Counted from the first letter of the stretch, positions 17,637-25,930 are shown. The stretch is DNA of 64,000 bases from Nitrospirillum sp034427435 (GCF_034427435.1 NZ_JAXQNP010000002.1:1426001-1490000), one strand, 5' to 3'. Notes: a model not told the origin generated them from the sequence alone. Made by a program: numbers and translations.

Positions 17637-18791
17637 CTAGTCCGCGTCGCCGCCCGCCGTCGCCTCATTCGCCGTAAATCCGCGGTTTTCCGTCTTTTGA
17701 GCCGCGCGCCAGGCGCTGGGGCTCATTCCCGTGTGATCCCGGAACACGCGGTTGAAGCTGGCTTTCGAGGCGAAGCCGCAGTCCAGCGCCAGGGCCAGCA
17801 GCTCCCCCGCTTCGGTCGTGGGCAGGCGGGCCTGCACCGCCTCCACCCGCAGGCCGTTCACCAGGGCGCTGAAGCTGCAGCCCAGGCCTTGGTTGATGGC
17901 CCGCGACAGATAGGTCTCGTTGGTGCCCAGGCGCTGGGCCACCTGGGCCAGGGTCAGGCCGGCTTCCCGCCACCAGCCCTCGTCGCGGATGGTGTCGCGC
18001 CAGCGTCCCGCCTGGGCCGTCCAGTCCCGGTCCCGCGCCGGTGCCGATGCCGACGGCTGTGGGCTGGCGGTCATGACGGGGAACGCGGTGCCGGCATGAC
18101 GCCAGCCTTCCAACCCCAGGCCCAGAATGATGGCGGCGAACGCCAGATATTGGGGGAAGCGGTCATAATAGCTAAGGGGGGCCACCAGGCCGTCCACCGC
18201 ATCGAAGGCCACCGCCACCAGCAGCCACAGCGCCAGGGCGGCCAGCAGGGTGCGCAGCCAGGGCTGGCGGTGGTCCACCGGGTTGCCGACCGCGCCGGCC
18301 AGCCAGGCCTGATAGCGGCGGTGGAACCGGGCGGTGATCCCCAGGTAGGCCGCCAGCGACAGGGTGGTGGCCCAGGTCTGCACCGGATCGATCCACCGCA
18401 CATGCACGGTGTCGTTCCAGCGCATTTTCTCCGCCAGCGGCAGGGCGAAGGCCCAGGCGGTATAGGCCAGGTTCAGTGTGGCGGGCGCGAAGTGCCAGGC
18501 CCAGCCGCGCGGCAAGCGGGGTTCCGCCAGACGCCGGACATAAAGGTAGAGCAGAGGGCCGGTGGCGAGGCCCAGGTTGAACGGCGCGAAGGACAGCCAG
18601 GGAAAGGCGTCATAGAAGCCGGCGAAGCCCAGGACATAAGGCATCAGCCGCAGCACAGCCACGGCCAGCAGGCCGGCCAACAGGCGGTTAGCGGCGCGGC
18701 TGCCTGGCGACGCCACCAGCAGCACCGCCACCACGGCGCCGAAACCGGCGGCCATGCCCAACATGGTGCTCCATGGACCGAACCGGATCAT
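17637..18791 (-). CDS. Membrane-anchored AraC-family transcriptional regulator
   Basis: A 384-residue regulator with about seven predicted transmembrane helices in residues 1-240 (for example MLGMAAGFGAVVAVLLVAS and RLLAGLLAVAVLRLMPYVLG), a linker, and a C-terminal AraC DNA-binding domain. The first helix-turn-helix is LTLAQVAQRLGTNETYLSRA, and the second ends in the family signature ALDCGFASKASFNRVFRDHTGMSPSAWR. This architecture suggests direct membrane sensing of an extracellular signal. The S41 peptidase-like gene follows closely on the same strand, a natural target or partner. The upstream neighbour on the plus strand is a divergent envelope protein gene. Confidence 0.88.
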   Translation of the reverse strand: MIRFGPWSTMLGMAAGFGAVVAVLLVASPGSRAANRLLAGLLAVAVLRLMPYVLGFAGFYDAFPWLSFAPFNLGLATGPLLYLYVRRLAEPRLPRGWAWHFAPATLNLAYTAWAFALPLAEKMRWNDTVHVRWIDPVQTWATTLSLAAYLGITARFHRRYQAWLAGAVGNPVDHRQPWLRTLLAALALWLLVAVAFDAVDGLVAPLSYYDRFPQYLAFAAIILGLGLEGWRHAGTAFPVMTASPQPSASAPARDRDWTAQAGRWRDTIRDEGWWREAGLTLAQVAQRLGTNETYLSRAINQGLGCSFSALVNGLRVEAVQARLPTTEAGELLALALDCGFASKASFNRVFRDHTGMSPSAWRAAQKTENRGFTANEATAGGDAD

Positions 18792-19007
18792 GCCCCCTCC
18801 GACGAACAGTCTAAAACATTCCGCCGGCCAGCCGAAACGCCGGCCACTTCACCTACACCGGAAGCACAGATGGCGGCCCGGCGGTGACTGCCCCAAGGTC
18901 GCCATGATCGGCGGCATAATGCCGCTGGTACGATCCCCTATCCGGTGGCGCCCCTCTTGCCCAGGGACCCCGCGCCACCCCAGCACCGGAAGAAATCGAA
19001 GGCCATC

Positions 19008-19712
19008 ATGAAGCGCGCTACCCGTCTCATCGCCGCCGCCGCGACCGCCGTTGTCGCCCTGGGCGCCACCGTGCCGGCGTGGGCCGATCCGCCGCCCTGG
19101 GCGGAGGCGTCGGGCTATCGCTACCAGGATCGGGACTGGCATGACGACCATCGCGGCGATGACCGCCGGGATGACGACCGCTGGCGCGACGATCACCGGG
19201 GGGATTGGCGCGACGACCACCGCGGCCCGCCGCCCCGCTATGTCGATCACCGCTCCCCCCATTACCGGGAGTTCTACGCCACCGATGTCGGTATCGACCA
19301 GGGGCGTTGCGACCGGGGGGCCGTTGGCCTGAACGTGGGCACCCTGGTGGGCGCGCTGCTGGGCGGCCTCGCCGGCTCGCAGTTCGGCCACGGCGGCGGC
19401 AAGGCCGCGATGACCGGCGCCGGCGTGCTGCTGGGCGCCCTGGCCGGTAACGCGGCCTTCAACAGCATGGACCAGAGTGACGAGGGCTGCTTCGCCCAGG
19501 CCATGGAAAAGGCGCCGGATGGCCAGCAGATCGTCTGGAACAACCCCGACAACGGCGCCCGCTACCAGATGACCCCGGTCAAGACCTGGCAGGAATCATC
19601 CGACACCTATTGCCGGGAATACCAGAGCGTCGCCGTGGTGGGCGGCCGCCGGCAGAACGTGACCGGCACGGCCTGCCGCCAGCCCGACGGCCAGTGGAAG
19701 ATCGTGAATTGA
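19008..19712 (+). CDS. Glycine-zipper envelope protein (17-kDa surface antigen-like)
   Basis: A 234-residue exported protein. The ATG at 19008 gives a clear signal peptide (MKRATRLIAAAATAVVALGA, cleavage after AWA). A segment of about 55 residues very rich in Asp, Arg and His follows (DRDWHDDHRGDDRRDDDRW). Then comes a glycine-zipper two-helix region (about 109-150, TLVGALLGGLAGSQFG and GVLLGALAGNAAF) of the kind found in 17-kDa surface antigens. The C-terminal domain has paired cysteines and the ending TACRQPDGQWKIVN typical of that family. There is no lipobox, so it is not the lipoprotein form. The His/Asp tract could bind metal, but this is conjecture. Confidence 0.75.
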   Translation: MKRATRLIAAAATAVVALGATVPAWADPPPWAEASGYRYQDRDWHDDHRGDDRRDDDRWRDDHRGDWRDDHRGPPPRYVDHRSPHYREFYATDVGIDQGRCDRGAVGLNVGTLVGALLGGLAGSQFGHGGGKAAMTGAGVLLGALAGNAAFNSMDQSDEGCFAQAMEKAPDGQQIVWNNPDNGARYQMTPVKTWQESSDTYCREYQSVAVVGGRRQNVTGTACRQPDGQWKIVN

Positions 19713-19743
19713 GGTCAGGGCGTAGACCGGCTTAGTCACCAAC

Positions 19744-19856
19744 CAGCGGCATGAGGTTCGTCCTCATGCCGCTGTAGGCTGCAACCGCAGCCGCCGCAGG
19801 TTTGCGGGGAGCGGCAGCGGACCGGAAACCGGGGAAAGCCAAGCTGGCGCCTGAGG
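19744..19856 (+). repeat. Dispersed repeat family 1, copy C
   Basis: It begins with the hairpin CAGCGGCATGAG...CTCATGCCGCTG, then TAGGCTGCAACCGCAGCCGC, GGGGAGCGGCAGCGGACCGGAA and ends GGCGCCTGAGG. It matches copy B (inverted) over its full length and copy A over the later part. It fills the gap between the convergent glycine-zipper and hydrolase genes and may act as a transcription terminator there. Confidence 0.75.
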
Positions 19857-19868
19857 CAGCACGAAAAC

Positions 19869-20891
19869 TCAGACAAACCCATGCCGGCCCAACCACCGCC
19901 GATACAGGTCGGGCCAGGGTTCGGCGGGGCGGCCGGGGATTTCGCGCAGGGCGAAGCCGTGGCCGCCGGATTCGAAGATATGCATTTCCGTCGCCACGTT
20001 CTGGCGGCGCAGGGCCTGGAACATGGCCAGACTGTTGCCCACCGGCACGGCGCCGTCATCGGCGGCGTGGAACAGGAAGGTGGGGCAGGCACCGGCGGGC
20101 ACCGTCTGGTCCGGTGAATAGGCGGTCACCTGGGCGGCGGTGGGCGCGTTGCCCAGCAGATGCTGCCGCGACCCGGCGTGGGTCAGCGACTCGTCCATCG
20201 AGATGACGGGATAGGCCAGGCAGGCCAGTTGTGGGCCGGCCGGCAGGGTGTCGGCCTCATCCACGGCCGCATAGACGGTGGCGTCATGGCGGGTGAGCAG
20301 GCTGGCGGCGAGGTGGCCGCCGGCGGAAAAACCGAGGATGCCGAGGCGGCCGCCATCCACCGCCCAGGCCTTGGCCTTATGGCGCAGCAGGCGCATGGCG
20401 CGCTGCGCGTCCTGCAACGGCACGTCGGGGCCGTTCTTCCAGCCCTCCGCCGGCAGGCGATAGGTCAGGACGGCGGCATGCACGCCGGTGGTGTTCAGCC
20501 AGCGCGCGACCTCATAGCCTTCCTTGTCGAACCAGACGTTGGTGTAGCCGCCGCCGGGGATGATCAGGATGGTGGCGCGCGGACCGGGGCTGGCGCTGCG
20601 GAAAAAGGCCAGGGTCGGCATGGCGACATGGTCTGCCGAGCGGTCGGGCGGGCCGCCCACCGGGGCATGGTCGATGATCAGGTCCTTGACCACCAGGCCC
20701 TCGCCCCCCGGCGGGGTGCCGGGCCACAGGGGCAGCACGACATCGGGATCGCGGCGCTGGCGCGACAGCCGCACAAGGTCGGCGGCGGTGCCGCCGTCGG
20801 CCTGGGCCTGCCGGCTCATCGCGGCGCTGCCCAAGGCAGCGCCGGCCAGGGCGGCCAGGGCCAAGCCCCGGCGGTTCGGGGTGAAGGTCAT
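19869..20891 (-). CDS. Secreted alpha/beta hydrolase (esterase/xylan-acetylesterase-like)
   Basis: A 340-residue alpha/beta-hydrolase with an export signal (NRRGLALAALAGAALGSAAM; the paired arginines suggest possible Tat export). The start at 20891 is preferred over an upstream TTG because GGAGGC lies 8 bases before it. The oxyanion-hole segment is IIPGGGYTNVWFDKEGYEVA. The nucleophile is Ser in LGFSAGGHLAASL; Asp in HAADDGAVPVGNS and His in SGGHGFAL complete the triad. The family includes acetyl-xylan and other carbohydrate esterases; the substrate cannot be read from sequence. A perfect LacI-type palindrome lies 34 bases upstream, suggesting carbohydrate-linked control. Confidence 0.82.
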   Translation of the reverse strand: MTFTPNRRGLALAALAGAALGSAAMSRQAQADGGTAADLVRLSRQRRDPDVVLPLWPGTPPGGEGLVVKDLIIDHAPVGGPPDRSADHVAMPTLAFFRSASPGPRATILIIPGGGYTNVWFDKEGYEVARWLNTTGVHAAVLTYRLPAEGWKNGPDVPLQDAQRAMRLLRHKAKAWAVDGGRLGILGFSAGGHLAASLLTRHDATVYAAVDEADTLPAGPQLACLAYPVISMDESLTHAGSRQHLLGNAPTAAQVTAYSPDQTVPAGACPTFLFHAADDGAVPVGNSLAMFQALRRQNVATEMHIFESGGHGFALREIPGRPAEPWPDLYRRWLGRHGFV

Positions 20892-20921
20892 GGGGGCTGC
20901 CTCCCTCAAGGCGGGTTCGTT

Positions 20922-20936
20922 CCTGTTACCGGTAAC
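20922..20936 (-). promoter_or_regulatory. Candidate LacI-family operator upstream of the hydrolase gene
   Basis: GTTACCGGTAAC at 20925-20936 is a perfect 12-bp palindrome inside CCTGTTACCGGTAAC. Central CCGG and TGTTACC half-sites are typical of LacI/GntR-type (LacI family) operators. The same CCTGTTACC half-site recurs upstream of the ABC transporter operon (22468-22476, reverse orientation) and beside the LacI gene (27774-27782). Confidence 0.6.
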
Positions 20937-20945
20937 TTAACCGGC

Positions 20946-20969
20946 GGCGGGCGGGATAGCCAGCCCGCC
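20946..20969 (-). terminator. Hairpin immediately after pmbA
   Basis: GGCGGGC (20946-20952) pairs with GCCCGCC (20963-20969) around a 10-base loop, directly after the pmbA stop on the minus strand. The T-tract that follows is weak. Confidence 0.45.
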
Positions 20970-22322
20970 TCAGGTGCCGGCCACCGTCATGCCTTCCACC
21001 CGCAGGGTGGGGCTGTCCACGCCGTGGCGGAACTCCAGGTCGTTGGCGGGCCGCAAGGTCAGGTACATGTCCTTGAGATTGCCGGCGATGGTGATCTCCG
21101 CCACCGGGAAGGCGATCTTGCCGTCCTCGATCCAGAAGCCCGAGGCGCCCCGGCTGTAGTCGCCGGTGATGCCGTTGACGCCGCTGCCCATGAGCGAGGT
21201 GACGTAGAAGCCCTGGCGGATGTCGGCCAGCAGCTGCTCCGGCGTCTCCGCGCCCGGCGCCAGATAGACGTTGGTGGCGCTGGGGCCGGGGGGGCCGCCG
21301 GTCCCGCGCGCGGCATGACCGGTGGAGGCCAGGCCCAGTTGGCGGGCGGACCGGCAGTCCAGCAGCCAGGTGGTCAGGACGCCGCCGTCGATCAGGTTGC
21401 GGCGCTTGTTCGCCTGCCCCTCCGCGTCGAAGGGCTTGGAGCGCAGGCCCCGGCGGATGTGCGGGTCCTCGACGATGGTGATGCCGGGCGCGAACACCGC
21501 CTGGCCCATCTTGTCCTTCAGGAAACTGGTGCCGCGTGCGATGGCGGCGCCGGAGATGGCGCCCGTCAGGTGGCTGACCAGGCCGCCGGCCACGCGCGGG
21601 TCGAACACCACCGGCACCGCCTGGGTCGCGACCTTGCGCGGGTTCAGGCGGGCCACCACCCGCTCCCCGGCGCGGCGGCCGATGGTGGCGGGCGATTCCA
21701 GGTCGCCGGCATAGACGGCGGAATGATAGTCGTAGTCCCGCTCCATGCCCGTGCCGCTGCCCGCCAGGACGGAAACGGACAGGCTGCGCCGGCTGACGCT
21801 GTAGCCGCCGGAAAAGCCGTTGCTGGCCGCCAGCGTGACGGTGGAGCGTGACCAGCCCGCGTCCGCCCCTTCGGAATTGCTGACGCCCGGCACGGCCAGC
21901 GCCGTCTCCTCCAGCTCCGCGATTTGGGCCAGCAGATCCTCCGCCACCGGTTCCGAGGGATCGCACAGGTCAAGGTCGGGCCAATCCCGGGCCAGGCTGT
22001 CGGCGTCGGCCAGGCCGCAGAACTCATCCTCCGGCACCAGGCGGGCCATGGCCACGGCCCGTTCCGCCAACTCCTTCAGCAGGGCGGGGCTGCGGTCGGT
22101 GGAAGAGACGATGGCCTGGCGCTTGCCCACGAAGACGCGCAGGCCCAGGTCGCCCAATTCGGCGCGCTGCACCTCCTCCGGCTTGCCCAGGCGCTGGCTC
22201 ATGGACATGGCGGCGCTGTCGACCAGCAGGGCGTCGGCGGCGTCGGCGCCGGCCTTGCGCGCCAGGGTCAACAGGTCGTCCAGGATGCCGGCGGCGGTGG
22301 CGTCGGGGGGCAGGGGAGGCAT
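20970..22322 (-). CDS. pmbA: Metalloprotease-related protein PmbA/TldE
   Basis: PmbA (TldE) pairs with TldD to form a zinc protease that degrades unfolded peptides and matures certain modified peptides in other bacteria. The 450-residue protein has the family N-terminal part (ADALLVDSAAMSMSQRLGKPEEVQRAE and VFVGKRQAIVSSTDRS). Its C-terminal half includes VFDPRVAGGLVSHL and GASGFWIEDGKIAFPVAEITIAGNL. As expected for the TldE partner, it lacks the HExxxH zinc motif that is present in the TldD gene at 37455-38888. No peptide-precursor gene is visible beside it. Confidence 0.92.
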   Translation of the reverse strand: MPPLPPDATAAGILDDLLTLARKAGADAADALLVDSAAMSMSQRLGKPEEVQRAELGDLGLRVFVGKRQAIVSSTDRSPALLKELAERAVAMARLVPEDEFCGLADADSLARDWPDLDLCDPSEPVAEDLLAQIAELEETALAVPGVSNSEGADAGWSRSTVTLAASNGFSGGYSVSRRSLSVSVLAGSGTGMERDYDYHSAVYAGDLESPATIGRRAGERVVARLNPRKVATQAVPVVFDPRVAGGLVSHLTGAISGAAIARGTSFLKDKMGQAVFAPGITIVEDPHIRRGLRSKPFDAEGQANKRRNLIDGGVLTTWLLDCRSARQLGLASTGHAARGTGGPPGPSATNVYLAPGAETPEQLLADIRQGFYVTSLMGSGVNGITGDYSRGASGFWIEDGKIAFPVAEITIAGNLKDMYLTLRPANDLEFRHGVDSPTLRVEGMTVAGT

Positions 22323-22683
22323 GGGGGCTTAGGCTCCAGGCTTCAGATACGGGCACGGCCGGGGTGATCCCGGCGGGCCATCAGGGACCCAGCTTGCCAG
22401 TCCTGGGGGGCGAGGGGGAAGCCTGACGTTGGGTCGGGACGTTGGATCAGCGGGAATGTTTCTGAACGGTAACAGGAGGCACAATTGCAACGATCTGTTT
22501 CTTCCCCTATCAAAGGCTGACATCCGTCTGTTACCGGCCGGGGCTAGGGTGCCCTGGCCAATGCGCGAAGGCTGCCCCGCCTGGCGCGTTCGGCCGGTCG
22601 GACGGACCATCCGGGGATTTGCCGCCCCGGTTCGTTCGGTCACCTTTCGGGTTTCGTTCCCGGAAGTAGTCCATCTACCTCGC

Positions 22684-22720
22684 AGGGCCGCGGACGCCAA
22701 CTCCGCGGCCCTCTTTTATT
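22684..22720 (+). terminator. Strong intrinsic terminator in the ABC operon leader
   Basis: AGGGCCGCGG (22684-22693) pairs perfectly with CCGCGGCCCT (22703-22712) around a 9-base loop, followed by CTTTTATTTT. No protein gene on the plus strand ends here, so it terminates either a leader transcript (attenuation) or a small RNA. Confidence 0.8.
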
Positions 22721-22786
22721 TTCCGTCGCGGGACCCAGACAATTTCCGTGATAACGGCAAAAAAAAGCGGTAGGTGTATATGCAAC

Positions 22787-22800
22787 TGAAACCGATTTCA
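22787..22800 (+). promoter_or_regulatory. Candidate operator of the ABC transporter operon
   Basis: TGAAACCGATTTCA is a near-perfect 14-bp palindrome with TGAAA/TTTCA arms and a CG-containing centre, the general form of LacI-family operators. It lies 17 bases before the TTG start of the first permease gene. A related TGAAA-N5-TTTCA sequence occurs at 27815-27829, before the ROK kinase gene. Confidence 0.5.
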
Positions 22801-22817
22801 CCGAACAGGGATCGTCC

Positions 22818-23528
22818 TTGCCCTTCGACCTCACGGTGCTGACCCCCCACCTGGAGCCGCTGCTGGCGGGCGCGTTGCTGACGGCCGAGGTCTGCGCGCT
22901 GGGCATCGTGGGCGCGTTCAGCCTGGCCACGGTCCTGGGGCTGGCGGCGGCGGGCCGGGGAGGGGGCCGGGGATGGACGCGGCGGTCGGCGTGGCTCTAC
23001 GTCGACGTCTTTCGCAACGTCCCCTTCGTGGTCCAGGTCTTCTTCCTCTATTACGGCCTGCCGGAGATCGGCGTTTACATCGACGCTTTCTGGACCGGCG
23101 TGCTGGCGCTCAGCCTGGTGGGCGGCGCCTATGGCGGCGACGTGGTGCGCAGCGGCATCCTGGCGATCGATCCCGGGGTGGTGGAGGCCGCGCGGGTCAG
23201 CGGCTTGTCGCGCCTGGACATCATCCGCCGCATCGTCCTGCCCATCGCCCTGCGCACCGCCATCCGGCCCCTGGGGTCCGTGTTCGTGAACCTGGTGCTC
23301 AGCTCCTCCATCCTGTCCATGATCACCTTGGATGAGGTGACGGGCACGGCCCGGGGGGTGGCGGCCGAGACCTATCGCCCGTTCGAGGTCTACGCCTTCC
23401 TGCTGGTCGCCTACGCCGTGCTGACCTACGCCGTGTCGCTGGGCATTGCGGCCCTGCACCGGCGTCTGAACCGGTACATGGCGGGCCAGGGTGCGGCCGG
23501 CCATGATGTGGTGGGAAAGGGAGCCTGA
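22818..23528 (+). CDS. Polar amino-acid ABC transporter permease 1
   Basis: Inner-membrane permease of the His/Glu/Gln/Arg/opine (polar amino acid) ABC family, 236 residues. The TTG at 22818 is the best start: it follows AGGGA at suitable spacing and precedes a short N-terminus ahead of the first helix. Five or so membrane segments are visible (for example LLAGALLTAEVCALGIVGAF and VYAFLLVAYAVLTYAVSLGIA). The coupling motif for the ATPase is AARVSGLSRLDIIRRIVLP. Its stop overlaps the ATG of permease 2 by one base. First gene of the five-gene transport and hydrolase operon. Confidence 0.88.
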   Translation: MPFDLTVLTPHLEPLLAGALLTAEVCALGIVGAFSLATVLGLAAAGRGGGRGWTRRSAWLYVDVFRNVPFVVQVFFLYYGLPEIGVYIDAFWTGVLALSLVGGAYGGDVVRSGILAIDPGVVEAARVSGLSRLDIIRRIVLPIALRTAIRPLGSVFVNLVLSSSILSMITLDEVTGTARGVAAETYRPFEVYAFLLVAYAVLTYAVSLGIAALHRRLNRYMAGQGAAGHDVVGKGA

Positions 23529-24199
23529 TGCGGCACGCCGGCTTCACCTGGCACGACGGTGCACTGCTGGCCCAGGGCCTGGGCGTCAGCCTGGGCCTGT
23601 TCGCGGTCACCTTCCTCATCGGCCTGGTCCTGGGGTCCGGCGCGGCCGTGGTGCGCCATTTCCGGGTGCCGGCGCTGTCGCCCATCCTGCATGCGGGGCT
23701 GGAGCTGCTGCGCAACTCCCCCGTCCTGGTGCAGCTGTTCCTGGTCTTCTTCGGCATCCCGGCCCTGATCCACCAGCCCTTGGCGCCCCTGTCCGCCGCG
23801 GGGCTGACCCTGTCGGCCAACACGGCGGCCTTCGTCTATTTCGTCGCCGTCGCCGGCCTGGACGCCGTGGGCCGCGACCAGGTGGAGGCGGCCCGCGCCT
23901 TCGGCCTTACCCGCATGCAGGTGGTGCGGCACGTCCTGGCGCCCCAGGCGGCGGCCTTCGCCGTGGCGCCCCTGGTGGGCCTGGCGGTCAACCAGCTTCA
24001 GGTGACGTCGCTGGTTTCCGTCATCGGGGTCATGGACCTGACCAAGGCCGGCGACATCCTGAACCTGCGCACGCTGCGGCCCTTCGCCGTGTGGACCATG
24101 GTGGGCGCCTTGTACTTCGCGGCGGCCAAGACGCTGACGCTGCTGGGCAATCGATGGGAGCGGCGGCTGCGCGCCCATGCCGCCCCGCTGGAGCTTTGA
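23528..24199 (+). CDS. Polar amino-acid ABC transporter permease 2
   Basis: Second permease subunit (223 residues) of the same transporter, expected to form a heterodimer with the preceding gene product in the inner membrane. Helices are seen at about residues 10-35 (LGVSLGLFAVTFLIGLVLG), 55-80 (NSPVLVQLFLVFFGIPAL) and later. The EAA-type coupling loop is ARAFGLTRMQVVRHVLAPQAA. The start overlaps the upstream stop (TGATG), so translation is coupled. Confidence 0.88.
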   Translation: MRHAGFTWHDGALLAQGLGVSLGLFAVTFLIGLVLGSGAAVVRHFRVPALSPILHAGLELLRNSPVLVQLFLVFFGIPALIHQPLAPLSAAGLTLSANTAAFVYFVAVAGLDAVGRDQVEAARAFGLTRMQVVRHVLAPQAAAFAVAPLVGLAVNQLQVTSLVSVIGVMDLTKAGDILNLRTLRPFAVWTMVGALYFAAAKTLTLLGNRWERRLRAHAAPLEL

Positions 24200-24215
24200 G
24201 GGGGGGATGGGCCGG

Positions 24216-25007
24216 ATGATCGCGGTGGAGGGGGTGGTCAAGCGTTTCGGCGCCCAGACGGTGCTGGACGGTGTCAGCCTGGCGGTGGCGCCGGGCGAAG
24301 TGGTGACCATCCTGGGCTCCAGCGGGTCGGGCAAAAGCACCTTGATCCGCTGCATCAATGGGCTGGAACGGTTGGATGGCGGGCGCATCACCGTGGACGG
24401 GCTGGACGTGGCCGATCCCCGGCAACTGGCCCAGGCCCGGCGGCTGTCCGCCACGGTGTTCCAGCTGTTCAACCTTTATCCCCATATGACGGTGCTGCGG
24501 AACGTCACCCTGGCGCCGGAGGTGGTGCTGAAGCGCCCCCGCGCCGAGGTGGAGGCGGAGGCCCGCGCCCTGCTGGCCAGCGTCGGGCTGGACGCCAAGG
24601 CCGAGGCCTATCCGGCACAGCTGTCGGGCGGCCAGCGCCAGCGGGTGGGCATCTGCCGCGCCCTGGCCATGAACCCGCGCTATCTGCTGCTGGATGAGGT
24701 GACCAGCGCCCTGGACCCGGAGATGACGGCGGAGGTGCTGGCCATCCTGGGCCGGCTGGCCGGCCGGCCCAGGGGGGACGGGGTGGGGGATGCCGGCACC
24801 ACCATGCTGTTCGTGACGCATGAGGTGGAATTCGCCCGGCGCATTTCCACCCGCATCGTCTTTCTGGACCAGGGGCGGTTGATCGTCGATCTGCCCACGG
24901 CCCGGTTCTTCGCGGATGACGGGGGCATGGCCCACCCGCGCATCCGTCAATTCCTGTCCAAGATGGCGCCATCGAACACGGTGGCCGGCGCCGAGGTAAC
25001 CGTATGA
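24216..25007 (+). CDS. Polar amino-acid ABC transporter ATP-binding protein
   Basis: Cytoplasmic ATPase of the importer. The ATG at 24216 is chosen because GAGGGGGG lies nine bases upstream, whereas the ATG at 24207 abuts that site. It has 263 residues with Walker A GSSGSGKSTLIRCINGLE, the Q-loop in VFQLFNLYPHMTVL, the signature LSGGQRQRVGICRALA, Walker B YLLLDEVTSALDP and the switch His in FVTHEVEF. A short Gly/Arg/Asp-rich insertion (about GRPRGDGVGDAGT) before the H-loop strand is unusual. The stop overlaps the asparaginase ATG (ATGA). Confidence 0.92.
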   Translation: MIAVEGVVKRFGAQTVLDGVSLAVAPGEVVTILGSSGSGKSTLIRCINGLERLDGGRITVDGLDVADPRQLAQARRLSATVFQLFNLYPHMTVLRNVTLAPEVVLKRPRAEVEAEARALLASVGLDAKAEAYPAQLSGGQRQRVGICRALAMNPRYLLLDEVTSALDPEMTAEVLAILGRLAGRPRGDGVGDAGTTMLFVTHEVEFARRISTRIVFLDQGRLIVDLPTARFFADDGGMAHPRIRQFLSKMAPSNTVAGAEVTV

Positions 25008-25921
25008 TCCTGATCGCCAATTCCGAAGCCTGGCCCGGATTCCAGACCACCGTCGACCGCCTGAAGGCCGGGGAGGGGGGGCCGGACCCGCTGGTCGCCG
25101 GCATTGCGCATGTCGAGCGGGAAGTGACCGTGCGCAGCGTGGGCTATGGCGGCTGGCCCAACATGCTGGGTGAGATGGAGTTCGACGCCGGCGTCATGGA
25201 CGGCACCACCCGCCAGGTGGGGGCCGTGGGCGCCCTGCGGGACATCGTCCCGGCCAGCGCCGTGGCCCTGCAGGTCATGCGCCGCCTGCCGCACACGCTG
25301 CTGACCGGCGATGGCGCCCGCCGTTTCGCCCTGGAGTGCGGGTTCGCGGCGGAACCGACCCTGCTGGACAACTCGCGCCGGGTGTGGTGGGAGCGGCTGG
25401 AAAAGGAACTGCCGCCTGAGGACCTGGCGGCCTTCCCGAACATCCCGCTGGCCCCCTTGAGCCGCGCCATCACCGACCCCGAGCGGGTGCGCGACACCAC
25501 CGTCTTCCTGGGCCAGGACGCCGCCGGCGGCCTGCACGCCGCCACCAGCACGTCGGGCTGGGCGTGGAAATACCCGGGGCGCCTGGGCAATTCGCCCATC
25601 GCCGGCGCCGGCTTCTACGCCGACAGCCGCTATGGTGCCGCCGCCTGCACCCATACGGGCGAGATGACGGTGCGCTGCGGCACCGCCCGCGCCATCGTGC
25701 TGGCCTTGCAATTGGGCAAGACCCTGACCGAGGCGGTGGACATGGCCGTCGCGGACTTGGCAACCTTGCGTGAGGGCTTCCTGGCCGGCGTGGTCATCCA
25801 CGCGCTGGACGCCCACGGCAATCATGAGGTGGTCAGCTTCCGCTGCGGCCCCGCCATCCGCTATTGGTACTGGGACCCCTCGCTGTCCGCGCCTGAGGAG
25901 CGGGTCGCCCGCACCGTCTGA
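25004..25921 (+). CDS. Glycosylasparaginase-type N-terminal nucleophile hydrolase
   Basis: The protein (305 residues, no signal peptide, so cytoplasmic) resembles N4-(beta-N-acetylglucosaminyl)-L-asparaginase and plant-type asparaginase/isoaspartyl peptidase. These Ntn hydrolases self-cleave to expose a catalytic Thr. The alpha-chain segment GGWPNMLGEMEFDAGVMDG is the glycosylasparaginase form. The presumed cleavage and nucleophile site is RDTTVFLGQD (near residue 165). Further active-site segments are ATSTSGWAWKYPGRLGNSP and the substrate-binding THTGEMTVR. It lies inside an amino-acid ABC importer operon by ATGA overlap, so it probably acts on the imported solute. GlcNAc-Asn is my favoured substrate given the nearby sugar kinase; beta-aspartyl peptides or asparagine are alternatives. 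Confidence 0.8.
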   Translation: MILIANSEAWPGFQTTVDRLKAGEGGPDPLVAGIAHVEREVTVRSVGYGGWPNMLGEMEFDAGVMDGTTRQVGAVGALRDIVPASAVALQVMRRLPHTLLTGDGARRFALECGFAAEPTLLDNSRRVWWERLEKELPPEDLAAFPNIPLAPLSRAITDPERVRDTTVFLGQDAAGGLHAATSTSGWAWKYPGRLGNSPIAGAGFYADSRYGAAACTHTGEMTVRCGTARAIVLALQLGKTLTEAVDMAVADLATLREGFLAGVVIHALDAHGNHEVVSFRCGPAIRYWYWDPSLSAPEERVARTV

Positions 25922-25930
25922 GGAGCCCCC

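Larger units (their letters stand above)
22323..22817 (+). promoter_or_regulatory. Leader region of the ABC transporter operon
   Basis: A 495-base divergent region between pmbA (-) and the transporter operon (+). It contains CGGTAACAG (22467-22475) and CTGTTACCG (22528-22536) as a 9-bp inverted pair 52 bases apart, a strong intrinsic terminator at 22684-22720, and a TGAAA-N4-TTTCA palindrome just before the first gene. The terminator faces the operon, so the segment from about 22540 to 22712 could be an attenuated leader or an independent small RNA. I recognise no riboswitch or known RNA family. Confidence 0.45.
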
